A DNA stretch of 37,362 nt, from the IMG/VR virus record IMGVR_UViG_3300011114_000249, positions 1 to 37,362 of that record; one strand, 5' to 3'. The stretch comes from a virus. Below, in pieces: positions 29,216 to 36,515 of the stretch; positions within the stretch are counted from its first letter, which is position 1; the number at the start of each line of letters is the position of its first letter. Below the pieces are notes generated by a model, which saw only the letters and a list, made by a program, of their open reading frames with translations, did not search any database and was not told the DNA's origin. The position numbers and the translations under genes were made by a program.

Positions 29216-30193
29216 ATGACTATCATTCACAAACCGAACAACAACATATACTTCACCCTCAAAGTCCTGCAGCAGCACGGGGTTGAGCGGGTGGCCGAGG
29301 CCATCTACGAAGAGTCTGGACTCAAGATGAAGGAGCCCATAAAGTGGCTTCTCGATGCGATGCGCGTCACGTACAAAGACCCTACGATTTACTTCCTCGC
29401 AAAGCGGGGGCAAGCTGTCGAGGTCATACAAGCAGGTGTCTCCATGGGTACGCTTGACGTGTTCACACCGAGCGGCGACGTGCGTAGTGCGGTCCAAGCA
29501 GAGGTGTCGAGCGACCTGATCAAGAACAGAAAGGCTCCCACCAACAGCAAGCGTTCGAGCACGAGAGCTAAAGCTGAGAAGCTGGTAGAACTTTTACACT
29601 ACTACAACCCTGCTGAGTATGCTGAGAAGTTGTTCAGTATGGGCGAGTGGAACCTCGGCAACCTAATCAAAAAGTCTGTACCCGTAGACTCTATTGTTAA
29701 GACTATGAGTGATCTAGTTCGTAGACTGCATTACTCGGATGACTACGCGTTTCTGGCTAGGCTCATGCGTAGCTCGCCAGCCCCGGGGGATCAAGAACAG
29801 ATAAAGAGTTATCTTGATTCGTATGATTTGTTCCGAGACAAACAGTACGAGCAGCAGTGTCTAAAAAATGTTTTAGTGATGCTGCAAGTTCTGCCGCCGG
29901 GCATACCCAACATGTATCGGATGGTCACGGCTACACGCAATGCGGTGGGCACTACACCACACGAGTACTCTTTTACTACTAGGGATATCCCTAGTATGGA
30001 AGCTCTTCCAGACGTGATACAAAGTAAGCTCGCGCTGTTGCAGTTGGGTTCAGAACCGTCCGCTCACATGGTCGGGTATCAAGACAAAGGCGTTTGTCGC
30101 TGGCTCAGCTTCTACGGCTTAATTGGCGAAGACTTAGGAGAGATGCTTGACACCGGAAGGGAAAGTAAAGAGGGAGGTGACTCGCTACCTTGA
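29216..30193 (+). CDS. Hypothetical protein, end of ATPase/VWA operon
   Basis: This encodes 325 residues from the ATG at 29216, with CAGGAGAG upstream; the frame is open to 29153 only as overlap with the previous gene. Mostly helical, with a basic linker (KNRKAPTNSKRSSTRAKAEK, about 104-123) between two globular parts. No motif is recognised. A palindrome with one mismatch (29585-29597) lies inside. Its 3' end overlaps the VRR-NUC gene by 47 bases. Confidence 0.7.
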   Translation: MTIIHKPNNNIYFTLKVLQQHGVERVAEAIYEESGLKMKEPIKWLLDAMRVTYKDPTIYFLAKRGQAVEVIQAGVSMGTLDVFTPSGDVRSAVQAEVSSDLIKNRKAPTNSKRSSTRAKAEKLVELLHYYNPAEYAEKLFSMGEWNLGNLIKKSVPVDSIVKTMSDLVRRLHYSDDYAFLARLMRSSPAPGDQEQIKSYLDSYDLFRDKQYEQQCLKNVLVMLQVLPPGIPNMYRMVTATRNAVGTTPHEYSFTTRDIPSMEALPDVIQSKLALLQLGSEPSAHMVGYQDKGVCRWLSFYGLIGEDLGEMLDTGRESKEGGDSLP

Positions 30194-30440
30194 CGAGGTA
30201 GGTGCGTACTATTTCTTCCCAGTCACGGGCGGCTACGGTCGCTCGGGAGTGCCTGATATAGTTGCATGTATCCATGGTAAGTTTGTAGGTATTGAGTGCA
30301 AGGCTGGGGACAACCAGCCTACCGCATTGCAAGTGAAGAATCTGAAGGCCATCCGTTCTGCGGGTGGCCTTTCTTTTTGTGTGAACAGCGTAAAAGTTTT
30401 ACGCGAACAACTGGAGAGTGACCTTGAAAGACTGGAGTGA
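30147..30440 (+). CDS. VRR-NUC domain nuclease
   Basis: This encodes 97 residues from a TTG at 30147 with GGAGAG four bases upstream. The single domain reads TPEGKVKREVTRYLDEVGAY, PVTGGYGRSGVPDIVACIHGKFVGIECKAG, then QVKNLKAIRSAGG. The catalytic PD...ExK set is intact (Asp in GVPDI, ECK). Stand-alone VRR-NUC proteins are common in phages and act as structure-specific or Holliday-junction-like nucleases in DNA replication and recombination. Palindrome site 10 lies in its 3' end. Confidence 0.88.
   Translation: MTPEGKVKREVTRYLDEVGAYYFFPVTGGYGRSGVPDIVACIHGKFVGIECKAGDNQPTALQVKNLKAIRSAGGLSFCVNSVKVLREQLESDLERLE
30390..30402. promoter_or_regulatory. GTAAAAGTTTTAC palindrome, site 10
   Basis: Extended to GCGTAAAAGTTTTACGC. 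It is coding in the VRR-NUC gene (Ser-Val-Lys-Val-Leu-Arg) and lies about 20 bases before the next start. Confidence 0.85.
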
Positions 30441-30654
30441 ACCATTGATTAACATTGAGCACATGGCGATTGCTTTGAAAGATACGCTCAATGCAAACCG
30501 CATCTACCACGCCGAGGGCTTAGTTAAACAGATGCTTGCCGAACTTCTTGATTTACATGCTGCGATCTTGATCGCTCAGTGGTGTGAAGATCAGTTAGAG
30601 CGTGACCGCGCTAAATCCCAAACGTCGCCAGTTCCTAAACCCAATCATGACTAA
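30424..30654 (+). CDS. Small helical hypothetical protein
   Basis: This encodes 76 residues from a TTG at 30424 with GGAG seven bases upstream; a GTG at 30418 and an ATG at 30463 are alternatives. It is helical (HAEGLVKQMLAELLDLHAAILIAQWCEDQLERDRAK). No family is recognised. It overlaps both neighbours. An isolated CGCCAGTTCC in its 3' end matches the core of the early-cassette repeat but has no flanking similarity. Confidence 0.55.
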   Translation: MKDWSEPLINIEHMAIALKDTLNANRIYHAEGLVKQMLAELLDLHAAILIAQWCEDQLERDRAKSQTSPVPKPNHD

Positions 30655-31051
30655 AAGCGAAGAACTTGCTCGGCTGGACGAGAAGATCCTTGCGTTCCTT
30701 CGGGAAAACGGGGAGCAGATACTCAGCGGCATAAAAATTTATCGACACGAGTCTCGGCAGATTGAATATCGTATGCGATACCTAAGCCGAGTCGGTCGGG
30801 TGCATAAGCGGCACGTAGTCTTAACCAGAGACGGTATAAAGAAATACTACGCTTATCGCATACCGGGGTATCCGCTCACCATCCACAGTTACCCAGTCCC
30901 AAAGGAGGATTCTAGACAAAAAGCAGCAGACTCACTTTTAGCTAAGACGATCAAAGCCGAACCTAATTACGCAGCAATCCTAAGAAATTTACCGAGGAAT
31001 CATGGAACGAAAAGTATACAAAATGGACGACAGAAAGCTCGATCCGTCTGA
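30647..31051 (+). CDS. Winged-helix-like DNA-binding protein (tentative)
   Basis: This encodes 134 residues from the ATG at 30647 (MTKSEELARLDEKILAFLRE). The segment LDEKILAFLREN...IEYRMRYLSRVGRVHKRHVVLTRDGIKKYYAY looks like a winged helix: two helices, a recognition helix and a beta wing with YYAYR. The basic C-terminus is rich in Lys/Arg. A transcription regulator or DNA-binding replication accessory is possible. It is the only gene in the window with a fold that could plausibly read the 13-bp palindrome, but there is no direct evidence. Confidence 0.55.
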   Translation: MTKSEELARLDEKILAFLRENGEQILSGIKIYRHESRQIEYRMRYLSRVGRVHKRHVVLTRDGIKKYYAYRIPGYPLTIHSYPVPKEDSRQKAADSLLAKTIKAEPNYAAILRNLPRNHGTKSIQNGRQKARSV

Positions 31052-31355
31052 TGAAGTCTTTACCGACTACGAGTTTGAGCCGGTGTTTAAAATCGGTCTC
31101 GCTCTCTACGTCCCACACTACGAACTGCCGGGGGTATGGGTGGGGGTTGGTAATGTTATGAAAAAAACTTCTGAGCTTCTGGCTTTACAAGCGGTGCCAG
31201 AGGTCAGATACATGTGGCGTCGCATCTGGACTCCGGGTATCTTTAAAGATAACAGTCGACATGTGTCGCGGGATGATCTGAAGCAACTACTTGCTAAGTA
31301 CAGAGCGCCACGCCCCAAGCGTGCCCCTGTTAAAAAACCAGTGGAGAAAGCATGA
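31002..31355 (+). CDS. Hypothetical protein with basic C-terminal tail
   Basis: This encodes 117 residues; GAGGAATC precedes the ATG at 31002, and the start overlaps the previous gene by 50 bases in another frame. The body (YEFEPVFKIGLALYVPHYELPGVWVGVGNVMKKTSEL) suggests a small beta domain; the end is Lys/Pro/Arg-rich (RAPRPKRAPVKKPVEKA). No family is recognised. It overlaps the DUF3310 gene by 4 bases. Confidence 0.6.
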   Translation: MERKVYKMDDRKLDPSDEVFTDYEFEPVFKIGLALYVPHYELPGVWVGVGNVMKKTSELLALQAVPEVRYMWRRIWTPGIFKDNSRHVSRDDLKQLLAKYRAPRPKRAPVKKPVEKA

Positions 31356-31582
31356 CTGAGATTAGAGCTGACGATGTGCAGGTGGGGGGCGACCACTACA
31401 AGGAGATGGGAGTCCAGCCGTGGGATGTGATGGAATCCGTGTTGACTCACGTGGAGTTTGTGGGGTTTTTGAAGGGCAACATCATCAAGTACGCGATGCG
31501 TCAGGGTCGTAAAGACTCCGACGATGCTGGCAAGTGCCATCACTATCGTATGAAACTTAAAGAGTTGGGAGAAGAGTGGTGA
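31352..31582 (+). CDS. DUF3310 protein
   Basis: This encodes 76 residues. The family pattern is complete: VQVGGDHYKEMGVQPWDVME, then FLKGNIIKYAMRQGRKDSDDAGKCHHYRMKLKEL. DUF3310 proteins are common in phages (sometimes called nucleotide-kinase-like) and associate with replication modules; the reaction is not established. ATGA overlap with the gene upstream. Confidence 0.85.
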   Translation: MTEIRADDVQVGGDHYKEMGVQPWDVMESVLTHVEFVGFLKGNIIKYAMRQGRKDSDDAGKCHHYRMKLKELGEEW

Positions 31583-31725
31583 TGCGCTACGGCATCCTTG
31601 ATGACGACGGGCAAGTGATCCGGTGGGTATGGGAGAAACCTGACTACCCACACATAGTTGAGAAGATTAAACGGAAACGCAAACCAAAGTTCAATCCGGC
31701 TAATTATCCGGACGCATTGTTTTAA
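31582..31725 (+). CDS. 47-residue basic protein
   Basis: ATG at 31582, overlapping the DUF3310 stop by one base (TGATG). MRYGILDDDGQVIRWVWEKP is followed by KIKRKRKPKFNPANYPDALF. The first half resembles the start of small phage proteins with a GILDxxGxVIRWVWxKP pattern. Very basic middle. No function is known. Confidence 0.55.
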   Translation: MRYGILDDDGQVIRWVWEKPDYPHIVEKIKRKRKPKFNPANYPDALF

Positions 31726-31734
31726 AGGAAAGAG

Positions 31735-31944
31735 ATGACACAAGACGACATTATCCGCATGGCGCGGGAGGCAGAACTGAACGCTCACGGTTTGGTGATT
31801 GACAGACTCGAACGCTTTGCTGCCCTTGTCGCCGCGCATGAGCGGGAAGAGTGCGCCAAAGTGTGCGATGAAGTTGGCGACAGGGATACCGATACTCATG
31901 CTTATGATTGCGCCGCCGCTATCCGCGCAAGGGGGGAGAAATGA
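31735..31944 (+). CDS. Small conserved phage protein
   Basis: This encodes 69 residues; AAAGGAAAG precedes the ATG. MTQDDIIRMAREAELNAHGL, then LERFAALVAAHEREECAKVCDE is a sequence seen in many small phage proteins of proteobacteria, often with several variants per genome. The function is unknown; helical, with two Cys in AKVCDE and YDCAAAI. It overlaps the lipoprotein gene by 4 bases. Confidence 0.68.
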   Translation: MTQDDIIRMAREAELNAHGLVIDRLERFAALVAAHEREECAKVCDEVGDRDTDTHAYDCAAAIRARGEK

Positions 31945-32180
31945 GACTGTGCATATTGGCTATTGCGCTGACTTTGACCGGCTGTACTGATTACAAAGGG
32001 GAAATGAAGGAGGAAGTGTCTAACGGAGGAAAAGAAGTTATAACTCCAGAGAAATATATAACGCCGGGGAATAAAATTACTTATGTTTTTCCGGTAACAG
32101 TTGACGGGGTGAGGTGCATGGTTGCCACCGCAAATAGCGGTGGCCGGAGCATTACTTGTGATTGGAGGAAGCATGACTGA
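31941..32180 (+). CDS. Small lipoprotein
   Basis: This encodes 79 residues from the ATG at 31941. MRLCILAIALTLTGC is a lipoprotein signal with lipobox LTGC (Cys 15), so the mature protein would be membrane-anchored through a lipid. The mature part ends VTVDGVRCMVATANSGGRSITCDW, with two Cys that may pair outside the cytoplasm. Phage lipoproteins include outer spanins and superinfection-exclusion proteins; with no lysis genes nearby, exclusion is a reasonable but untested idea. Confidence 0.7.
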   Translation: MRLCILAIALTLTGCTDYKGEMKEEVSNGGKEVITPEKYITPGNKITYVFPVTVDGVRCMVATANSGGRSITCDWRKHD

Positions 32181-32715
32181 CCGCGAACTCTTTATAAAAG
32201 TGCTGGATGCGCTGGAATACGCAACAAACGAGACAAAGCCACTAATGGAGAAAGTGCGGGTACGGATTATGTCGGAAGCCTATGACCTCGCAGACCGCAA
32301 CGATTCCGAAGGGTATAACGCTGTCAAGGTGATGTGCAGTGATGTGCTTGCCATGATTAAAGCATCAGAGCAGGGGACTGGCAATCTTTTGAAAGACGCC
32401 TACAACGCAATGGTTGAAAAGAAAACACGTTCACAGAAACTGCGCGAGGCAGGGTTTACGCGACGACCAAAGGGTTGGGAAAAAGAAAAAGATGAGCAGG
32501 AGCCGGTGGCGCATACATTGAATTGCGTATGTGGTGCTGTATGGGATGTCAGATCTGATGGTGTTGAAGAAATGGTTCATGCGCCCACTCCACTACAGCG
32601 CTCGTGGATTGGGCTGACTAAGGAAGAGGCAAAAGAAATTTCTCTGGCGAATCGCCCGTATGTCATAGACATGGTAGCCGCGCTTGAAGCAAGGTTGAAG
32701 GAGAAGAACACATGA
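32173..32715 (+). CDS. Hypothetical protein with C-terminal WxGLT module
   Basis: This encodes 180 residues from the ATG at 32173 with GGAGG four bases upstream. The N-terminal part is helical (about 1-75), a basic KTRSQKLREAGFTRRPKGWEKEK follows, then a short CVCGAVW and a C-terminal module SWIGLTKEEAKEI...LEARLKEKNT. The same module ends the next gene. WIGLTxEE segments are common in small phage proteins. The last codons double as the ribosome site of the next gene. Confidence 0.62.
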   Translation: MTDRELFIKVLDALEYATNETKPLMEKVRVRIMSEAYDLADRNDSEGYNAVKVMCSDVLAMIKASEQGTGNLLKDAYNAMVEKKTRSQKLREAGFTRRPKGWEKEKDEQEPVAHTLNCVCGAVWDVRSDGVEEMVHAPTPLQRSWIGLTKEEAKEISLANRPYVIDMVAALEARLKEKNT

Positions 32716-32924
32716 CCTGCCCAGACTGTGAACGTAATAGGTATCGTGCCGCGTTATGGCGAGCGGAAGCCTACAAGCAAGCAGGGCACGATGTCATAGA
32801 ACGCCCGTGGGTTGGGCTGACGGATGAGGAGATAGAACCCGCCGCAGAACAGGCAGATAACTATGCGGCATTTCATTCTGGCGTTCGGTTTGCGGCAATT
32901 AGACTCAAGGAGAAGAACACATGA
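32712..32924 (+). CDS. Small protein with CPDC pair and WxGLT module
   Basis: This encodes 70 residues. CPDC at the start, then PWVGLTDEEIEPAAEQADNY and an ending RLKEKNT identical to the previous gene's. The 18 bases AAGGAGAAGAACACATGA that form its end and the next start are the same as at its own start. No function is known; related to the preceding gene by partial duplication. Confidence 0.6.
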   Translation: MTCPDCERNRYRAALWRAEAYKQAGHDVIERPWVGLTDEEIEPAAEQADNYAAFHSGVRFAAIRLKEKNT

Positions 32925-33151
32925 GTGTGAAAGAAAAGCATGTAATTTTATCTGACGGCATCGCAAACCCGATAGGGTTCATTGAGGTTAGAACCTCTAA
33001 AGAATGGCTTGTTTTTTCGGGGGACGACTTTGGTTCCGTATTGACTAAAAATTTAATAACTGACACCGGCGAAACAGTCGGTGCCAGAAACAGAGCCGCA
33101 TTGCACGTTATGTTGGATGAGTGGCTTGATGGCACATGGATGGACACATGA
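32921..33151 (+). CDS. Small hypothetical protein
   Basis: This encodes 76 residues (MSVKEKHVILSDGIANPIGF, IEVRTSKEWLVFSGDDFGSV). An alternating beta-type sequence with an acidic, Trp-containing end (LDEWLDGTWMDT). No family is recognised. ATGA overlaps at both ends. Confidence 0.58.
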   Translation: MSVKEKHVILSDGIANPIGFIEVRTSKEWLVFSGDDFGSVLTKNLITDTGETVGARNRAALHVMLDEWLDGTWMDT

Positions 33152-33315
33152 GCAAAATAATTAAACCGCAAGAGTTTACTGATTTTCTTCTAAAAACTTT
33201 AGAAGATGCAGTTAAAGATGTACCCGAAGAAAGACGGGAAGAAGTTAAAGCAAAAGTGCTTGAAGCGTTTAGCGTTGGTATGTTTCAAGGGCCAAAGGAA
33301 AAGAACGGTGGGTGA
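33148..33315 (+). CDS. 55-residue charged helical protein
   Basis: ATG at 33148 to TGA at 33315: MSKIIKPQEFTDFLLKTLED, then a Glu/Lys-rich helix and VGMFQGPKEKNGG. It overlaps the previous gene by 4 bases and the next by 8. No function is known. Confidence 0.52.
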   Translation: MSKIIKPQEFTDFLLKTLEDAVKDVPEERREEVKAKVLEAFSVGMFQGPKEKNGG

Positions 33316-33520
33316 CTTCCCTATCTGCGCTATATGTAAAAAGCCGGTAGACAAGGTGGAGTCCATGCGACTACCAACTTATTTTGGCACATTGTTTAGG
33401 GTGAGTTGCCACGGCAAAACAGAAGAACAAGTTCTATCGGACTACGACTTGCAAAACGCGGTCGGCAGCGGGGTTACGTTTGGGCAAGCGTTTAAACAAC
33501 TTTTATTGGAGAACACATGA
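33308..33520 (+). CDS. Small zinc-ribbon-like protein
   Basis: This encodes 70 residues from a GTG at 33308, with AAGGAAAAG upstream; the frame extends upstream only as a shadow of the preceding gene. GDFPICAICKKPVDKVESMRL, then RVSCHGKTEEQVLS: one CxxC pair plus a CH pair, which may bind zinc. The DFPIC-ICxKPVD...CHGxTE pattern is common in small phage proteins. Confidence 0.62.
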   Translation: MGDFPICAICKKPVDKVESMRLPTYFGTLFRVSCHGKTEEQVLSDYDLQNAVGSGVTFGQAFKQLLLENT

Positions 33521-33687
33521 AAACAAAACAAGAGATTAAAGACGAAATTCTTGAACTGTACGGAGCGAACGAAGCTCTGCGTGAAGTTATGAATATGCTT
33601 CACGCCCGGTCGATGGAAAGAATGCAAAAGATGATGGCGTTAAATCATATGCTCAAAGAAATGGATAGCGAGGAGAACGACAAATGA
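33517..33687 (+). CDS. 56-residue Met-rich helical protein
   Basis: ATG at 33517 to TGA at 33687. MKTKQEIKDEILELYGANEA, then a Met-rich amphipathic helix (VMNMLHARSMERMQKMMALNHM) and an acidic end. GGAGAACAC before the ATG encodes the tail of the upstream gene. No function is known. Confidence 0.52.
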   Translation: MKTKQEIKDEILELYGANEALREVMNMLHARSMERMQKMMALNHMLKEMDSEENDK

Positions 33688-33875
33688 AAAACTATTCAGT
33701 TGAAGAGATGCCGCCACTCAGCAAGGGGCAAGCATGGCAGAAATGGTGGTACGAAACTCGGGGCCGGTTCATGGTCGCTGGCAGTGCCCATCCTATGGAG
33801 CACGCTCTCTATGATGCTTTCGTAGCGGGGTGGAATATGAGAGACACACAGGGGCAGAAGAATGAGACCACCTAG
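33684..33875 (+). CDS. Small hypothetical protein
   Basis: This encodes 63 residues; GAGGAGAA precedes the ATG. MKNYSVEEMPPLSKGQAWQK, then HALYDAFVAGWNMRDTQGQ. The AxYDAFxAGWNMR ending is one I have seen in small phage proteins. No function is known. It overlaps both neighbours. Confidence 0.58.
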   Translation: MKNYSVEEMPPLSKGQAWQKWWYETRGRFMVAGSAHPMEHALYDAFVAGWNMRDTQGQKNETT

Positions 33876-34032
33876 ACCAAACCCCGTATGCCAACAGTGC
33901 TTTCGCCAAGCAGGTATTCACAAAGTCCCACGCTTGAAGGTACCGGGGTTCAAGTGGAAGTGCGAAACCTGCTATAAAAAACTAACGCCCAGCGGTTTTA
34001 AGGATACACCTAGTGTTAACCATAGACTTTGA
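33862..34032 (+). CDS. 56-residue zinc-finger-like protein
   Basis: ATG at 33862 to TGA at 34032. CQQC (residues 10-13) and CETC (34-37) form a four-Cys zinc-ribbon-type arrangement in a basic protein (MRPPRPNPVCQQCFRQAGIH). Its 3' end overlaps the DNA polymerase start by 20 bases in another frame. A small nucleic-acid-binding accessory is plausible. Confidence 0.55.
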   Translation: MRPPRPNPVCQQCFRQAGIHKVPRLKVPGFKWKCETCYKKLTPSGFKDTPSVNHRL

Positions 34033-35848
34033 GACGTACTACGACCGAGACTTCAGCCTCTCCAAAATATCTACTGAAGAATACATTCGTGATCCAAGGT
34101 TTGAAGTCATCGGGGTGGCGGTTAAAGTGGACGATGAGGAGACACAGAGCTTCTCTGGTTCACGCGCCGACACGAAAAGGTGGCTGGAGCAGTTCGATTG
34201 GGAAACGTCAGCCGCCTGTGCTCACAACGCAGTATTTGATGCGGCCATTCTTGCGTGGCATTTCGACATTTATCCAAAAGTGTGGATCGATACTATGTCG
34301 ATGGCGCAAGCACTCCTTGGTACAAAACACAAGGTAGGGCTGGCTCCCCTTGCCGAGTACTTCCGGTTGGGGGTAAAAGGCACCGAGGTAGTTAACGCGT
34401 TGGGTAAGACGCGTAAAAGTTTTACACCTGCGGAGATGGAGCGGTACATGGAGTACTGCCGCAACGACGTGGAGCTAACCGCTGCGTTGTACACACGTAT
34501 GTACAACTTCAGGGACAACGACGATTTTGTGGTCGATGAGTTTCCTCTAAAAGAATTAAAGCTAATCGACCTCACGATCCGCATGTTCATCCAACCCGCA
34601 CTTAAAGTAGACGTGCCGCTGCTGGAGCAGCACTTGGTCAAGGTGCGAGAGGACAAGGCCAAGCTACTCAGGGACGCTGACATCAACCTTGAAGACGTGA
34701 TGAGCAACCCGAAGTTTGCCCAGATCTTAACCAGACTTGGGCTTGTGCCCCCCACTAAGATATCTCCCACTACTGGCAAGATGACCTACGCATTTGCCAA
34801 GACGGACCAAGGCTTGCAGGAGCTTCAAGAGCATCCCGACCTGCGGGTGCAAGCGGTGGTGGCTGCGCGGCTTGGGGTGAAGACGACCATTGAGGAGTCT
34901 CGCACCGAGCGGTTCATCGGCATAGGCAAGCGCGGCCCCCTGCCAGTCCCTCTTAGATACTACGCGGCACACACCGGCAGGTGGGGCGGGTCTGACAAAC
35001 TTAATATGCAGAACCTCCCTAGTAGGGGTAACGCGTCCGCCCTGAAGAAGTCCCTACGCGCACCGGATGGACACGTCATCATCTCATGCGACTCCTCACA
35101 GATCGAGGCGCGCACGCTCGCGTGGCTGGCTGGGCAGAACGACCTAGTCGACGCGTTCGCTAGAGGGGAGGATGTCTATAAGATCATGGCGTCAAAGATT
35201 TACCATAAGGAAGTTTCGCATGTAAGCAAAGAGGAGCGGTTCTTCGGCAAGACCGTGATCCTCGGGTGCGGGTATGGTATGGGGCACGACAAGTTTCACC
35301 ACATGCTGTCTCTCAAACAAGAGACAAAAATCCCAATCGACGAGGCTGAGCGCATCATCCACGTGTACCGGGGGTACAACTCCAACATCGTGCGTCTGTG
35401 GAAGATCGCTGAAAGAGCCATACACTATATGGCTACCTCCCAAGGTTGGAGGTTTGGCAGGGGCGACCTGCTGGAGTTGGGGCCTAACTGCATCATCTTG
35501 CCCAACACCATGAAGATTGAGTACAACTCCCTAAGAACTAATTCCCCCGATGGGTGGATTTACAGCACGGTACGGGAGAAGAACGTGAAGCTCTACGGGG
35601 GTAAGGTGGTGGAGAATGTGGTGCAAGCCCTTGCTCGCATTATTGTGGGTGAGCAAATGTTGAGGATCTCTAAGAAGTATCGCCCGGTCTTGACAGTACA
35701 TGATGCAGTGTCTATAATTGTTCCAGAGCAAGAGTCTACTGAGGCGATGGCGTACGTTCAGGAATGTATGCGCTGGGTTCCAAGTTGGGCTAATGGTTTA
35801 CCCGTAGATTGCGAAATAGGATGCGGCCCCACTTATGCAGACGCCTGA
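34013..35848 (+). CDS. Family A DNA polymerase with 3'-5' exonuclease domain
   Basis: This encodes 611 residues from a GTG at 34013; AAGGA lies upstream. Exonuclease motifs: DFE (5-7), HNAVFD (71-76) and YCRNDVE (148-154). Polymerase motifs: GRWGG...NMQNLPSRG; motif A DSSQIEAR (from 360); motif B with Lys 413 in GKTVILGCGYGMG; motif C HDA (563-565). All catalytic acids are present, so it should be active with proofreading. It is shorter than T7 polymerase (704 residues). It replicates the phage genome with the helicase and nucleases encoded after it. It overlaps its downstream neighbour by 14 bases. Confidence 0.95.
   Translation: MLTIDFETYYDRDFSLSKISTEEYIRDPRFEVIGVAVKVDDEETQSFSGSRADTKRWLEQFDWETSAACAHNAVFDAAILAWHFDIYPKVWIDTMSMAQALLGTKHKVGLAPLAEYFRLGVKGTEVVNALGKTRKSFTPAEMERYMEYCRNDVELTAALYTRMYNFRDNDDFVVDEFPLKELKLIDLTIRMFIQPALKVDVPLLEQHLVKVREDKAKLLRDADINLEDVMSNPKFAQILTRLGLVPPTKISPTTGKMTYAFAKTDQGLQELQEHPDLRVQAVVAARLGVKTTIEESRTERFIGIGKRGPLPVPLRYYAAHTGRWGGSDKLNMQNLPSRGNASALKKSLRAPDGHVIISCDSSQIEARTLAWLAGQNDLVDAFARGEDVYKIMASKIYHKEVSHVSKEERFFGKTVILGCGYGMGHDKFHHMLSLKQETKIPIDEAERIIHVYRGYNSNIVRLWKIAERAIHYMATSQGWRFGRGDLLELGPNCIILPNTMKIEYNSLRTNSPDGWIYSTVREKNVKLYGGKVVENVVQALARIIVGEQMLRISKKYRPVLTVHDAVSIIVPEQESTEAMAYVQECMRWVPSWANGLPVDCEIGCGPTYADA
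34413..34425. promoter_or_regulatory. GTAAAAGTTTTAC palindrome, site 11 (coding)
   Basis: An exact copy inside the polymerase gene (Arg-Lys-Ser-Phe-Thr), between exonuclease motifs II and III; far from any start codon. Confidence 0.8.
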
Positions 35849-36515
35849 GAAACCGATAACATGGTCATACAGCGGCATGTCGCTGTTTAAGCAGTGCCCC
35901 AAAAAGTATTTCCATTTACGGGTTCAGAAGGATTTTAAGGACAAGGAAACAGAAGCGCTGTTGTACGGCAGCGCCGTTCATAAAGCGGCTGAAGACTACA
36001 TCACTGAGAAAAAACCGATCCCTCCCCAGTATAAATATATGGAGGGGTACATGACCAAGATAGAAGCGTACGAGGGCGACAAGTACGCTGAGTACAAGAT
36101 GGGGCTACGGGAAGATGGATCTCCCTGCTCCTTTACTGCGCCTGACGTTTGGTGGCGGGGTATTGCAGACTTGATCGTAGTCGATGGAGAACTCTGCAAA
36201 GTAATTGACTACAAGACGGGCAAGACTTCCCGCTACGCAGACACCGCACAGTTAGACTTGCTTGCGCTGGCTACCTTCGCGCACTTCCCCGGCATCAAGG
36301 TGATCAAGGCTGCGCTGATCTTCGTAGTAGCCAACGAGTTGGTAAAACGCAAGTATCATAGAGAATCTTCCGTGCCTCGGCTTATGCAGGAGACTCGGGA
36401 TAGCTACGTCCCACTCAAGGAAGCCTACGCTACTGACGTGTGGAACCCGAAACCCAACTTCACCTGCCAAAAATATTGCCCTGTGGCGATCTGTCCACAC
36501 AACGGGAGAAACTAA
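35835..36515 (+). CDS. PD-(D/E)XK nuclease, RecB/Cas4-like
   Basis: This encodes 226 residues. Motifs in order: SYSGMSLFKQCPKKYF, LLYGSAVHKAAEDYI, WRGIADLIVVDGELCKVIDYKTGK (catalytic Asp, Asp and Lys), AQLDLLALA. One Cys in KQCPKKYF plus three in FTCQKYCPVAIC near the C-terminus could hold an iron-sulfur cluster as in Cas4 and AddB. There is no cas context; it is a phage replication/recombination exonuclease. It starts inside the polymerase 3' end. Confidence 0.88.
   Translation: MQTPEKPITWSYSGMSLFKQCPKKYFHLRVQKDFKDKETEALLYGSAVHKAAEDYITEKKPIPPQYKYMEGYMTKIEAYEGDKYAEYKMGLREDGSPCSFTAPDVWWRGIADLIVVDGELCKVIDYKTGKTSRYADTAQLDLLALATFAHFPGIKVIKAALIFVVANELVKRKYHRESSVPRLMQETRDSYVPLKEAYATDVWNPKPNFTCQKYCPVAICPHNGRN

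Noticed and set aside
30624-30637. CGCCAGTTCC in the 76-residue gene as a fifth copy of the early repeat
   Set aside because: Only the ten-base core matches; the CGC and CTCTC parts are missing.
35835-36515. A Cas4 from a CRISPR-Cas system
   Set aside because: The nuclease shares the RecB/Cas4 fold pattern, but there are no other cas genes and no repeat-spacer array; such nucleases are usual in phage replication modules.
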